Source of the DNA: Hymenobacter sedentarius
GTDB taxonomy: Bacteria; Bacteroidota; Bacteroidia; Cytophagales; Hymenobacteraceae
DNA: 64,000 nucleotides
Assembly (NCBI RefSeq): GCF_001507645.1
Contig: NZ_CP013909.1
Span: 3,534,001-3,598,000 of the forward strand
Direction of reading: 5' to 3'
Below, piece by piece: positions 52,742 through 61,789 of the stretch. The notes beneath the pieces were generated by a model that saw nothing but the letters and a program-made list of their open reading frames with translations, was not told the origin of the DNA and searched no databases. The position numbers were made by a program, and so were the translations under genes. Within the stretch, counting starts at the first letter, position 1; the number at the start of each line of letters is the position of its first letter.

Positions 52742-55549
52742 TTAGCTGACGAGTTCGGGGGTATTTTCCAGGGGCAGCTGCACATAGAAGGTGGCGCCCT
52801 GGTTGGGCTGGCTTTCCACCCAAAGGCGGCCGTGGTGCAGTTCAACTATCTTTTTGGTGATGGCCAGGCCCAGGCCGGTGCCTTCGGGCTTCCGGGTGGT
52901 TTGGTGGCGGGCCTGGAAGAACTTCTCGAAGATGTGCTCCTGCTCGGCAGTCGCAATGCCCTTGCCGTTATCGGCAATGGTGAGGGTGAGCACCTGGGCG
53001 TGAATGCCGGGGTGAGCTTCTAAAGGATATTCCGAGCACGCCACGGTGAGGCGGATGCGGCCCGAGCCGTCGGGCCGGCAGGCCTTGATGGCGTTGGAGA
53101 GCAGGTTCACAAGCACCTGCATGAGCCGGTCGCGGTCGGCGGGCAGCTCGGGCAGGTCGGGCGGGATGGCCAGGTCGAGGGCGATGTGCTTTTCGCGCAG
53201 CAGCTGGCCTACGGTGTCCACGGCTTCTTCCAGCAGCTCGGGCACCGGCACCGGATTGCGCTCCAGCGTGGCCTGGCCCGACTCGAACTTCTCCAAATCC
53301 AGAACCAGCGAAATAAGGCGGGTGAGGCGCTCGGCCTCGCGGCCAATGGTTAGTTGAAAGCGCCGCCGCTCGGGCTCTTCCAGGTCGGGGTTGTCGGCCA
53401 GGATTTCGGCCAGCGCCCGGATGCTGGTGAGCGGCGTGCGCAGCTCGTGCGTCACGGTGTACAGGAATTCGTCCTTGCGCTGGTCCAGGGCCTGGAGCTG
53501 GACGTAGGCGGCGCGCAGCTCCTCGGTGAGGCGCTGGAGCTGGCGCGACTGCTTCTGGAGCTGCCGGTTGGCTTCGAGCAGCTGCTGGCTTTCGCGCAGA
53601 ATACCCACCACACTGTCGTAGCTGATTTGCTCGGCCCCCGCCACCGAGGCCACCAGCATACGCGCCGAGGCCGGCCCCAGGCTGCCAGCCAGCAGCTTCT
53701 CGGCGTAGGTGAGTAGGCGCGGGTCGGCCGAGGCGAGGTCCTGCGGCGCAGTGCCGTTGGGCTGAATTTTGGCCGGAATGGCATTGGGGAAGCGGGCGGA
53801 AAAGGCCCGCAGGGCCTGGTTGGTGCGCTTTTTCCCGAGGAAGCCCAGCAGCAGGGCCCGCACGTCGGGAAATGCGGTGCGGCCCTGCCAGCCGGCCACT
53901 TCCTCGGCCAGGCTGCGACGAATGAACACATCCACAAACACGTCGGCTTGCCGCAGCTCCAGTGCCGTGGGCGGCTGGGCCAACGACAGCCCAACGTACA
54001 AGCCAATGTTGACCAGCCAGCTCCAGAACAGCCCGTGCGACAGATAGTCGAGCCCCTCCAGTCCAAACAACGCAAAGGGCCGCAGCCTGGCAATGCCGCC
54101 AACGCCTTCGGTCAGAATGGATTCGGGCAGCTTGCCCGGCCCCACCATGGTGGGTAGCACCAGCGTAAAAAACCACACCCCAAACCCCGCCAGCAGGCCC
54201 ACGGTAGCGCCCCGCCGGGTGCCGCCCTTCCAATACAGCCCGCCCAGCACGGCCGGCACAAATTGAGCTACTGCCGCAAACGACACGAGCCCGGTATTCA
54301 CCAGCGGCAGCTGCTTGCCCACCTCGGCGTAGTAGCCGTAGGCCAGCAGCAACACGGCCACCACGGCCAGGCGGCGGCTTTGGAGCGCCACCCGGCCCAG
54401 GTAGGCAAACCATCGCGTTTGAAGGGCGGGGCGGGCCGCCGGCACGCGCACCAGCAGCGGCATGAGCAGGTGGTTGCTCATCATCACGCTCAGGGCAATG
54501 GTTTCGACGATAATCATGCTGCTGGCCGCCGAGAGCCCGCCCAGGTACGTGAGCAGCGCCAGCCAGGAATGCCCCGCCGAAAGCGGCAAGGCGAGCACAA
54601 ACGTATCAGCATCGAGCCCGCTGGCCCCCAGGCGCAGCATGCCGCCAAACGCCACGGGCAGCACAAAAAGGTTGATGACGATGAGGTAGAGCGGAAACAG
54701 CCACATGGCCTTGCGCAGGTGGTTTTCGTCCACGTTTTCCACCACGGCCACCTGAAACTGCCGGGGCAGCAGCAGCACCGCCGACATGCTGAGCACCAGC
54801 AGCGTAAACCACGCCGCACCGCTGGTGCCGCTGCCCTGCAGCGTGAACAGCTGCCGCAGAGCTGGCACCGCGGCGGCCTGGTCAAACACATCGGCGAACC
54901 CGCCGAACAGCCCAAACGTGACAAATAGGCCCAGCGCCAGAAACGCCACCAGCTTGAGCAGGCTTTCCACCGCTACGGCCAGCACAATGCCTTCGTGGCG
55001 CTCGGTGGCCTCGACTGACCGCACCCCAAACAGGATGGTGAACACGGCCAGGGCCCCTGTGGTGTACAGGGCGGTGGCCGCGGCCGGCCCAGCCGCGCCG
55101 GCCGGGCTGCCGGTCATGGTCACGAATGAGGCCGCAATGGCTTTGATTTGCAGGGCGATGTAGGGCACGATGCCCAAGACGCACACCGCCGTGACGAGGG
55201 CGCCCAGGGAGGCGCTTTTGCCGTAACGTGCCGAGATAAAATCGGCAATAGACGTGAGCCGCTGCTGCCGGCAAACCCGAATGATTTTGCGCAGCACGAG
55301 CCACCACGCCGGGGCCAGCAAGGTAGGCCCGAGGTAAATGCTCACGAACTCGATACCGTGGGTGGCGGCCCGGCCTACGCTGCCATAGTACGTCCAGGCG
55401 GTGCAGTACACGGCCATGCTCAGGGCGTACACGTAGGGGTTGCTCACCAGGCTTTTGCGCGCCGCCGAGCGTCGTTCGGCCGCGTAGGCCACGCCGAAAA
55501 GCAGGGCCAAGTAGCCGAAGGAGAAGGCAATGACGAGCAGCTTGGACAT
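52742..55549 (-). CDS. Sodium:solute symporter-STAC-histidine kinase (CbrA/CrbS-like)
   Basis: A protein of 935 residues. Residues of about 1-510 form a 13-helix SSS transporter domain (VYALSMAVYCTAWTYYGSVG, SIADFISARYG). A STAC linker follows at about 575-655 (DVRALLLGFLGKKRT, then LLTYAEKLLAGSLGPASAR). A coiled coil leads to HisKA with His701 in VTHELRTPLTSI. The HATPase has NLLSNAIKACR, DNGKGIA and GTGLGLAITKK. CrbS and CbrA share this build; CrbS controls acs. Here it sits in a cluster with acs, so acetate or propionate is a reasonable signal. All kinase boxes look intact. Confidence 0.92.
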   Translation of the reverse strand: MSKLLVIAFSFGYLALLFGVAYAAERRSAARKSLVSNPYVYALSMAVYCTAWTYYGSVGRAATHGIEFVSIYLGPTLLAPAWWLVLRKIIRVCRQQRLTSIADFISARYGKSASLGALVTAVCVLGIVPYIALQIKAIAASFVTMTGSPAGAAGPAAATALYTTGALAVFTILFGVRSVEATERHEGIVLAVAVESLLKLVAFLALGLFVTFGLFGGFADVFDQAAAVPALRQLFTLQGSGTSGAAWFTLLVLSMSAVLLLPRQFQVAVVENVDENHLRKAMWLFPLYLIVINLFVLPVAFGGMLRLGASGLDADTFVLALPLSAGHSWLALLTYLGGLSAASSMIIVETIALSVMMSNHLLMPLLVRVPAARPALQTRWFAYLGRVALQSRRLAVVAVLLLAYGYYAEVGKQLPLVNTGLVSFAAVAQFVPAVLGGLYWKGGTRRGATVGLLAGFGVWFFTLVLPTMVGPGKLPESILTEGVGGIARLRPFALFGLEGLDYLSHGLFWSWLVNIGLYVGLSLAQPPTALELRQADVFVDVFIRRSLAEEVAGWQGRTAFPDVRALLLGFLGKKRTNQALRAFSARFPNAIPAKIQPNGTAPQDLASADPRLLTYAEKLLAGSLGPASARMLVASVAGAEQISYDSVVGILRESQQLLEANRQLQKQSRQLQRLTEELRAAYVQLQALDQRKDEFLYTVTHELRTPLTSIRALAEILADNPDLEEPERRRFQLTIGREAERLTRLISLVLDLEKFESGQATLERNPVPVPELLEEAVDTVGQLLREKHIALDLAIPPDLPELPADRDRLMQVLVNLLSNAIKACRPDGSGRIRLTVACSEYPLEAHPGIHAQVLTLTIADNGKGIATAEQEHIFEKFFQARHQTTRKPEGTGLGLAITKKIVELHHGRLWVESQPNQGATFYVQLPLENTPELVS

Positions 55550-55619
55550 GTAGCCGATAAACAGTTAAATAAGACCCAACACAAGGCGGCCCCAACGCTC
55601 GGGCACTGCAGGCTCCCGC

Positions 55620-55868
55620 TTACTCCTCGCGGCGCTTGCGCACCAGATAGGCGGTCAGGCCCACCAATAAAAACCACATCAGTAAGACGTACAAGTACAG
55701 GACCGGCACCCCTCCTACCCGCTTGTCCTGGTCGAAAACGCCTAGCAGCGGAAAACTAAGCATTACCCCAAACAAAACGCTGAGGAATAGCAGGCGCTGG
55801 CCCCGGCGCGGTTCGGCTTGCTCGGGGCGCGTGCGGGGCGGCGTGGGTAATTCGGGCTTGGTGAGCAT
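55620..55868 (-). CDS. Small two-helix membrane protein next to the SSS kinase
   Basis: About 82 residues from the ATG of MLTKPELPTPPRTRPEQAEP. After a proline-rich head come two membrane helices (LLFLSVLFGVMLSFPLLGVF and VLYLYVLLMWFLLVGLTAYL) and a basic tail KRREE. Small proteins of this layout often precede SSS transporters, as DUF4212 or DUF485 proteins do for acetate symporters. I infer it to be an accessory subunit of the symporter-kinase. The family itself was not identified. Confidence 0.7.
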   Translation of the reverse strand: MLTKPELPTPPRTRPEQAEPRRGQRLLFLSVLFGVMLSFPLLGVFDQDKRVGGVPVLYLYVLLMWFLLVGLTAYLVRKRREE

Positions 55869-55912
55869 GGGCGGGCGCTGCGTATGGATACGGCAGCCCT
55901 TCAATTTAACGG

Positions 55913-55946
55913 AAAAGCCGCCAGCCCAATGGACCAGCGGCTTTTT
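55913..55946. terminator. Hairpin downstream of the MHS transporter gene
   Basis: The stem aaaagccgc / gcggctttt has T residues on both exits. It would end the transporter transcript before the symporter-kinase genes. Confidence 0.55.
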
Positions 55947-55976
55947 TAAGGTTGGCCAAAGCCGAAAAATCGTGCT

Positions 55977-57467
55977 TTATGCCACCGGAGTGGGCTGGTC
56001 GGCCATGAGTTTTACGTTGCGCACGTCCTTCATTTTGGCCGTTCCATACAGGAAGCAGATGGCGGCAATGACCACCGGGTACACCAGGCCGAAATAGATG
56101 CTGTGCTCCTTCAGGAAACCCGAGGGCTGGGCAGCGGCATAGGCCACCATCGAGGTCGAAATTAAGGGCACGAGACCCCCAAAGATGCCGTTGCCAATGT
56201 GGTAGGGCACCGACAGTGAGGTGTAGCGCACCTTGGTGGGGAACAGCTCCACTAGGTAAGCGGCAATGGGGCCGTACACCATGGTCACGAACAGCACCAG
56301 GCAGAACACCAGCACAATCATGGGGAACATCTGGTAGTTGTTGGCCACCATCACGGCGGGCACTACGGCGCCAGCGGCGTCTACCGTGGCGGGCGTTTTT
56401 TCCACGGCTGGGCCGGCAAACTGCGTGAGGCCGTAGAAGATGGGAATGGTGAACAGCACGCCGCACAGCATGCCCGTCATAATGATGCGCTTGCGCCCGA
56501 TGCGGTCCGAAAGGCTACCGAAGTACACGAAGAAGGGCGTGGCGGCCAGCAGGGCCACGCACAGGATAATGCTGGCCGGAATCTGCTCCAGCTTCAGCAC
56601 CGTTTGCAGGTAGAAGTAGGCGTAGAACTGGCCGGTGTACCAGATTACCCCCTGGCCCATGGTGGCGCCAAACAAGGCCAGCAGCACAAGGCGGCGGTTT
56701 ACGGGCTCCACAAAGGAGTCGCGCAGTGGCGAGGTGCTCACGGTGCCCTCGTCCTTGGCTTTCTGAAAAAGCGGAGACTCGTTCAGCTTGCGGCGAATGA
56801 TGTAGGAAGCCACCAGCAGCACCGACGACAGCAGGAACGGAATGCGCCAGCCCCATTCGGCAAACGCCGGTGCGCCCACAATCAGCTTGGTGCCCACGAT
56901 TACGGCCACGCTGATGAACAGGCCCACCGTGGCCGTGGTCTGAATGAAGCTGGTGTAGTAGCCGCGCCGGTTGTCGGGGGCGTGCTCGGCTACGTAGGTG
57001 GTGGCACCGCCGTACTCGCCGCCCAGCGCCAAGCCCTGCACCACGCGCAGCAGGAAGATGATAATGGGGGCTGCCACGCCGATGGTGGCGTAGTTGGGCA
57101 CCAGGCCAATGGCAAACGTGGAGCCGCCCATGAGCAGCAGAGTGAGCAGGAAGGTGTACTTCCGGCCCACCATGTCGCCGATGCGGCCAAACACCACGGC
57201 CCCAAACGGCCGCACCACAAAGCCCACCGCAAAGGCGGCCAGCGTGCTCAACAGCGCCGCCAGCGGGTTGGTCTTCGGGAAAAACTGGGTGGCGATGATG
57301 GTGGCCAGCGAGCCGAAAATATAGAAGTCGTACCACTCGATGACCGTGCCCACCGACGAGGCCTTGATTACCTGCCAGATTTTGCTGGTGGGGGTGGCGT
57401 TGTTGTCGTGCGCAATGGCGGGGCCGGAGGCGGCCGCGCCAAGGGGTTGGGTCAGGCTCTGTTCCAT
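55977..57467 (-). CDS. MFS transporter of the metabolite:H+ symporter (MHS) family
   Basis: About 496 residues from the ATG of MEQSLTQPLGAAASGPAI; an upstream start six codons earlier is possible. It has twelve predicted helices, the MHS opening SSVGTVIEWYDFYIFGSLAT, the loop 2-3 motif GRIGDMVGRKYTF, and RVVQGLALGGEYGGATTYVA. ProP, KgtP and ShiA are relatives that import osmolytes or organic acids with protons. The place between a porin and a carboxylate-sensing kinase suggests an organic acid substrate. Confidence 0.88.
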   Translation of the reverse strand: MEQSLTQPLGAAASGPAIAHDNNATPTSKIWQVIKASSVGTVIEWYDFYIFGSLATIIATQFFPKTNPLAALLSTLAAFAVGFVVRPFGAVVFGRIGDMVGRKYTFLLTLLLMGGSTFAIGLVPNYATIGVAAPIIIFLLRVVQGLALGGEYGGATTYVAEHAPDNRRGYYTSFIQTTATVGLFISVAVIVGTKLIVGAPAFAEWGWRIPFLLSSVLLVASYIIRRKLNESPLFQKAKDEGTVSTSPLRDSFVEPVNRRLVLLALFGATMGQGVIWYTGQFYAYFYLQTVLKLEQIPASIILCVALLAATPFFVYFGSLSDRIGRKRIIMTGMLCGVLFTIPIFYGLTQFAGPAVEKTPATVDAAGAVVPAVMVANNYQMFPMIVLVFCLVLFVTMVYGPIAAYLVELFPTKVRYTSLSVPYHIGNGIFGGLVPLISTSMVAYAAAQPSGFLKEHSIYFGLVYPVVIAAICFLYGTAKMKDVRNVKLMADQPTPVA

Positions 57468-57519
57468 GTTGGTTGGTTTTTGCAAAAAGATAAGAAGGTA
57501 TGAGAAGCTGGCGGGCGGC

Positions 57520-59082
57520 CTACAAGAAGACCTGCGTCTGCAGCGTGATTTCAGGGCGGTATTTCACGTCGTTCACGTTGGTGAAATCGGGCCGGGCGCG
57601 GTAGTTGAGCGTTACTTTGGCGTTGTGCCCATCGAGCAGCAGGTTCACGCCGGCATCGTACACATTCACGCCTTTGGTGTCGCCATTGCTTTCGCGCAGG
57701 CCTTCGTAGTTGCTGTGCAGGTAGGCCACGTAGGGCTGCAGGCGCGCCTTGGGGCCCAGGGTGTTTTTGGGCAGCAGGTAGCCGGCCTCAAGGTATTCGG
57801 CACTGCCGGTGCCGGACTGCGGAATGGCATTGCCACGGGTGGCACTCGCGCCATACCCCGGGTTTTCGGGCCCCACGAAGCGCGTGTAGTTCGGGCCGAA
57901 ATTGAAGTTATAATACACCCCGTACAAGGTAATGGCGGTGCGGGAGGTGGTGTCCAGGGGCACGTCGTAGAAAACATCGGCCCCGAAGAGCTTGATGTCG
58001 TGCTTGGTGGTGGGCACGGCCGCGTACAGGTCGCTGCCGGGCGTGAGCGAGCTCAAAGCCACCGAGCTGCTGGTGGGCCGCGAGTACATCCCGTCTTTGT
58101 TATACATAAAGCCGCCGCCCACACTCAGCACGCGCTTGGTGCCCAGGTAGGTGCCCTGGGTGTACGGCAGCAGGTTGGCTTCGGGCTCCAGAAAGTTGTA
58201 GCTGACGTAGCCCTGGTACACGTGGTGGGTATTCTGCGGGTTGTACTGGGCTGTGTTGGTGCCGGTGTTGATGCCGCCAGTTGTCGTGCCCAGGCCCAGG
58301 GGGTTGCCGGTTTGCACGCCCCCCACCACGTAGGTAGGGTTGGTGGGCAGGTTGGTCAGAAACGGGTCGCTCATGGAAAAGCGGTAGTCCACTTTGCCCA
58401 CGCGGCCCTTGGCGTACACCCCTATCCAGCGGGCAAACTGGTCGAGGGCGTCGATGGTGGGGAAGTTGGTGAGCGGCAAATCCATCGCCATGATGCTCGT
58501 GGTGCTGGCGCTGCTCAGGCGCGAGATGCCGTTGTAGTAGTGTATGCCCGCGCCCAGGTTGAGGTACTTGTTCACCCGGTACTCGGTCACGGCTTCGTGG
58601 ATGAACAGCTGGGGCTTTTTGCCATCGGTGGTGGCGTTCACGCCCCCGCTCACCCCGTTCTGGTTGTTGATGCCGAAGTGAGTATAAATCAAAAACCGGG
58701 GGTTGAGCTGAGCCAGAATGACCATGCGGGAGCGGCGAATGCCAAAATCCACCTGACTGGCCTTGGGGGTATTGGGGGCGCGCAGGGTGCCGGTATTGTT
58801 CTCGTTGTAGCGCGCGTACACCTGCGTCCAAATCATGAAGCGCAGGTACTTGGAGCCATCGGGCGATATGTTCACCTTCATGCCGGGCCCGTAGGCCGCT
58901 GGCTTTGCCGGGGCGGCCGGTGCCTGGACCGGCGACGCGGGCGAAGACACGGGCGGGGCCGGGGCCGGCTCGGCAGGCGGCGGGGGCGTGCCGGGGGTGG
59001 GCGGAATTACTTGCCCGAAGGCCGTACCGGCACTTGCCAGCAGCAAGCTACTCAGGGCTAATGCGTAGCGATTTAGTCGCAT
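57520..59082 (-). CDS. Outer-membrane porin
   Basis: About 520 residues from the ATG of MRLNRYALALSSLLLASAGT; the frame is open 75 bases upstream. After the signal peptide comes a Pro/Ala-rich stretch of 50 residues (PPTPGTPPPPAEPAPAPPVS). Beta strands follow, of the kind seen in phosphate-selective or OprP-like porins (SKYLRFMIWTQVYARYNENN, RRSRMVILAQLNPRFLIYTH). It ends with a strand finishing LQTQVFL. It lies 52 bases upstream of the MHS transporter gene, so the pair may pass the same solute over both membranes. Confidence 0.82.
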   Translation of the reverse strand: MRLNRYALALSSLLLASAGTAFGQVIPPTPGTPPPPAEPAPAPPVSSPASPVQAPAAPAKPAAYGPGMKVNISPDGSKYLRFMIWTQVYARYNENNTGTLRAPNTPKASQVDFGIRRSRMVILAQLNPRFLIYTHFGINNQNGVSGGVNATTDGKKPQLFIHEAVTEYRVNKYLNLGAGIHYYNGISRLSSASTTSIMAMDLPLTNFPTIDALDQFARWIGVYAKGRVGKVDYRFSMSDPFLTNLPTNPTYVVGGVQTGNPLGLGTTTGGINTGTNTAQYNPQNTHHVYQGYVSYNFLEPEANLLPYTQGTYLGTKRVLSVGGGFMYNKDGMYSRPTSSSVALSSLTPGSDLYAAVPTTKHDIKLFGADVFYDVPLDTTSRTAITLYGVYYNFNFGPNYTRFVGPENPGYGASATRGNAIPQSGTGSAEYLEAGYLLPKNTLGPKARLQPYVAYLHSNYEGLRESNGDTKGVNVYDAGVNLLLDGHNAKVTLNYRARPDFTNVNDVKYRPEITLQTQVFL

Positions 59083-59221
59083 AGTAAGGTGAAAAATGGT
59101 GGGAGGAATGCGTGTGCGGAGTGCCGCCAGGCAGCATTCAGCCCGGCTAAGTAGCACCCACCCCTCCCCATTAACTACACCCGCGGGGTCGTTTTGCTAA
59201 CCGCTATAGCTGCGCCCCGCC

Positions 59222-59644
59222 CTACCCGGCCCGGAACCGCTCCCAGCGAATGACCATGAACTTGTCGCCGAGTTCGGTTATCATCATGCCGGCGCCTTTC
59301 ACATTGCCGGGCACCTGGAAAAAAGCCGCCAGTTCGGCCTGGTTCAGGATTTTGTAGGTGGGGTGGTAGTCGGTTTGGCGCGGCGCCCGCACGCCGTACT
59401 TCTTCACCCAGTTCATCACGCTCACGTGGCTCACGCCCAGCAGCCGCTCAATTTCGCGGTAGCTCACGCCTTCAATGTAGAGCTGCAGGGCCTTCACCAC
59501 ATAGTACGGGTTCACCTCGCGGCCCACTTTGGCCACCGTGTAGTGGTAGCCGCATTCGGTGCACTTAAACCGTTGCCGCTCGTTTACCACGCCACTTTTC
59601 GTGGCCTTCGTCGACTCGCATTTGGGGCAGGCGGGAGCATTCAC
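59222..59644 (-). CDS. Orphan InsA-like zinc-ribbon and HTH protein
   Basis: A protein of 140 residues with a GTG start. A four-cysteine zinc ribbon opens it (CPKCES, then FKCTECGYHY). An IS1 InsA-type helix-turn-helix follows (VSYREIERLLGVSHVSVMNW). The last 45 residues, from LNQAELAAFFQVPGNVKGAG, are not InsA-like. No InsB, inverted repeats or target duplication are near. It looks like a domesticated transposase DNA-binding module serving as a regulator. A TAnnTTTG box lies just upstream. Confidence 0.75.
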   Translation of the reverse strand: MNAPACPKCESTKATKSGVVNERQRFKCTECGYHYTVAKVGREVNPYYVVKALQLYIEGVSYREIERLLGVSHVSVMNWVKKYGVRAPRQTDYHPTYKILNQAELAAFFQVPGNVKGAGMMITELGDKFMVIRWERFRAG

Positions 59645-59690
59645 GGCACAGACGGATTAGGATGAAACGGCGAAAGCTATAGGCATTGAG

Positions 59691-59698
59691 CAAATATA
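59691..59698 (-). promoter_or_regulatory. -7 box upstream of the InsA-like gene
   Basis: TATATTTG on the minus strand fits TAnnTTTG, about 47 bases before the start codon. No clear -33 TTG is seen. Confidence 0.35.
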
Positions 59699-59740
59699 TA
59701 CCTTTTTAGCAAATATGCGGGAATCCGTAACTAATTGGCA

Positions 59741-60025
59741 TTAAGATCGAAGCGTGAGCAGGGTTGTAAGCAGCGCATCCACGGCCAGCGCCAGGCAGGG
59801 TATGTCGAGTTGAGCTACCGTGTCGATTGTTGTGTGATTGACGGGGTGGGCCGAATTGCAGGGCAGCGGCGTGGTGGTGAAATAACGCAGATGCTAACGG
59901 AGCCGGCTGGTATCGGCGGCCAGGAAATTGCGCAGCGCGCTTTTGCCTTGGGCCTGCGCAGCTGCCGCCAGTAGCAAACTCCCGAGCAGCACCAGCGGCC
60001 CAATCGGCATTCGTTCGGGTTTCAT
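59741..60025 (-). pseudogene. Short secreted-protein gene interrupted by an in-frame TAG
   Basis: The minus frame begins MKPERMPIGPLVLLGSLLLA with a signal peptide ending AAAQAQ. After DTSRLR a TAG occurs (59896-59894). The same frame then stays open for 50 more codons (HLRYFTTTPLPCNSAHPVNH) to a TAA. The opening is reminiscent of the N-terminus of secreted M28 peptidases, but this is only a guess. Either it is a decayed gene or the 43-residue product is complete. Confidence 0.5.
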
Positions 60026-60040
60026 ACGGCGAAAGCTACC

Positions 60041-60048
60041 TAGCTTTG
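60041..60048 (+). promoter_or_regulatory. -7 box upstream of the flavin reductase gene
   Basis: TAGCTTTG fits TAnnTTTG and lies 55 bases before the start codon. The -33 position has no TTG. Confidence 0.4.
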
Positions 60049-60103
60049 GCAAAAGTGGCCCCGTGCCCTATTTATTGCCTTAAATTCTGCGCTGCACCTG
60101 CCC

Positions 60104-61015
60104 ATGGCCACCTTCCACTCCCTCACTCCTGCCGACCTCAAGCCCAGCGAGTGGCATCCGTTTCTGGTAGGGGCGGTGGCGCCGCGCCCGGTGGCCTTCG
60201 TCAGCACCGTCGATGCCGAGGGACGCGTGAACCTGAGCCCCTACAGCTTCTTCAACGCCTTCAGCTCGAACCCGCCCATTCTGGTGTTTTCGCCCGCCAA
60301 CCGGGTGCGCGACAACACCCAGAAGCACACGCTGCAAAACGTGCGCGAGGTGCCCGAGGTGGTCATCAACATCTGCGACTTCGCGATGGTGGAGCAGATG
60401 TCGCTGGCCAGCACCGAGTACGCGAAAGGCGTGAACGAATTCACCAAAGCCGGCCTCACCGAGCTGCCCTCCGAGCTGGTGCAGCCGCCGCGGGTGGCCG
60501 AGGCTCCGGCAGCATTTGAGTGCGTGGTGGAGCAGGTTATTGAGCTGGGCCACAACAACGGCGCCGGCAACCTCGTCATTTGCCGCGTGGTGCGCGCGCA
60601 TTTCCGCACCGACATCCTCCTGCCCAACGCCACCGGCATCGACCCATTCAAGCTCGATGCCGTGGCTCGCCTCGGCGGCGACTGGTACTGCCGGGCCAAT
60701 GGCGCCAGCCTCTTCGAGGTACCCAAGCCCAACCGCCACGTCGGCATCGGCATCGACCAATTGCCGGAGTATATCCGCAACAGCGACGTGCTAACCGGCA
60801 ACGAGCTGGGCCGGCTGGCCAATATTGAGCTGGATGCCATGCCCACGCCAGAGCAGGCTGAAGCATTTAAAGACGAGCCCTTGGTGGCTTATACTCTCAA
60901 CAAGTACCGCAGCGACGCCGCTGAGCTGGAGAAGCAGCTGCTACACTTGGGGCGGCAATTTTTGGCCGAGGGCCGGTTGGTGGAGGCCTGGAAGGTGCTG
61001 ATGCAGCTGGAATGA
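60104..61015 (+). CDS. Flavin reductase family protein (flavoredoxin-like)
   Basis: A protein of 303 residues. The N-terminal 200 residues match the FMN-binding split-barrel of flavin reductases: AVAPRPVAFVSTVDAEGRVN, LSPYSFFNAFSSNPPILVFS and NTQKHTLQNVREVPEVVINI. The C-terminal 100 residues are helical and common in the longer members. It likely binds FMN and reduces a flavin or another acceptor; the partner is not known. The next gene, a RibD-like reductase, follows by 67 bases in the same direction. Confidence 0.88.
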   Translation: MATFHSLTPADLKPSEWHPFLVGAVAPRPVAFVSTVDAEGRVNLSPYSFFNAFSSNPPILVFSPANRVRDNTQKHTLQNVREVPEVVINICDFAMVEQMSLASTEYAKGVNEFTKAGLTELPSELVQPPRVAEAPAAFECVVEQVIELGHNNGAGNLVICRVVRAHFRTDILLPNATGIDPFKLDAVARLGGDWYCRANGASLFEVPKPNRHVGIGIDQLPEYIRNSDVLTGNELGRLANIELDAMPTPEQAEAFKDEPLVAYTLNKYRSDAAELEKQLLHLGRQFLAEGRLVEAWKVLMQLE

Positions 61016-61082
61016 ATGGCCGCGAACCGGCGATTTTCGTTAAGCGGGGCATTACCCCAAACGTAAAACTAGCCCGCCTGCT

Positions 61083-61778
61083 ATGCCCAATTCCTCGAAA
61101 CCCCGCGTTATCTGCCACATGATGAGCTCGCTCGACGGGCGCACCATTCTCAGCCGCTGGGGCAAGTCGCCCGATACCAAGGAATACGAAGCCACCGCCG
61201 CCACCTTCGGGGCCGATGCCTGGATGTGCGGCCGCGTGACCATGGAGAAGGACTTCACCAAAGGCCTAACTCCCGACCTGCAACCCGTCAGCCACCCGCT
61301 CGACCGTCAGGATTTCGTGGCCGATTACACCGCAGATTCCTTCGCCATTGCCGTTGATGCCCATGGCAAGCTGGGCTGGAAATCCGGCCAAATCGACGAC
61401 GACCACCTCATCAGCATCCTCACCGAGCAGGTGAGCGACGAATACCTGGCTTACCTGCGCAAGCAGGGCGTTTCCTACCTCTTCGGTGGTAAAAAGGAGC
61501 TCGATTTCGCGCTGGTGCTCGAGAAGCTCGGCCGCCTCTTCCCCATCAAAACCCTGCTCCTCGAAGGCGGCGGCCATCTTAACGGCTCCCTGCTCAAAGC
61601 CGGCCTTATTGACGAGCTCAGCCTGCTCCACTTCCCCGTGGTGGATGGTGCGGCTACCTCGGCAACTATTTTTGAGAAGGGCGAAAACCCGGGGCCGGCG
61701 GCGCAATTGAAATTAATTAGCACGGAACAGTTGATGCATGGAATTATCTGGCTGCGCTATAAAGTAATTACTAATTAA
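61083..61778 (+). CDS. Dihydrofolate reductase-like / RibD C-terminal domain reductase
   Basis: A protein of 231 residues, starting MPNSSKPRVICHMMSSLDGR. The RibD_C/DHFR fold is shown by ICHMMSSLDGRTI, GADAWMCGRVTMEKDF and the NADPH-binding end LFPIKTLLLEGGGHLNGSLL. It lacks the deaminase domain of bifunctional RibD. Such stand-alone enzymes reduce pterin or flavin precursors, or other carbonyls; the substrate is not clear. It shares a run with the flavin reductase. Confidence 0.88.
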   Translation: MPNSSKPRVICHMMSSLDGRTILSRWGKSPDTKEYEATAATFGADAWMCGRVTMEKDFTKGLTPDLQPVSHPLDRQDFVADYTADSFAIAVDAHGKLGWKSGQIDDDHLISILTEQVSDEYLAYLRKQGVSYLFGGKKELDFALVLEKLGRLFPIKTLLLEGGGHLNGSLLKAGLIDELSLLHFPVVDGAATSATIFEKGENPGPAAQLKLISTEQLMHGIIWLRYKVITN

Positions 61779-61789
61779 TATGCAATAAT

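Noticed and set aside
59222..59644. Active IS1 insertion sequence
   Set aside because: No InsB catalytic frame, terminal inverted repeats or target duplication are visible.
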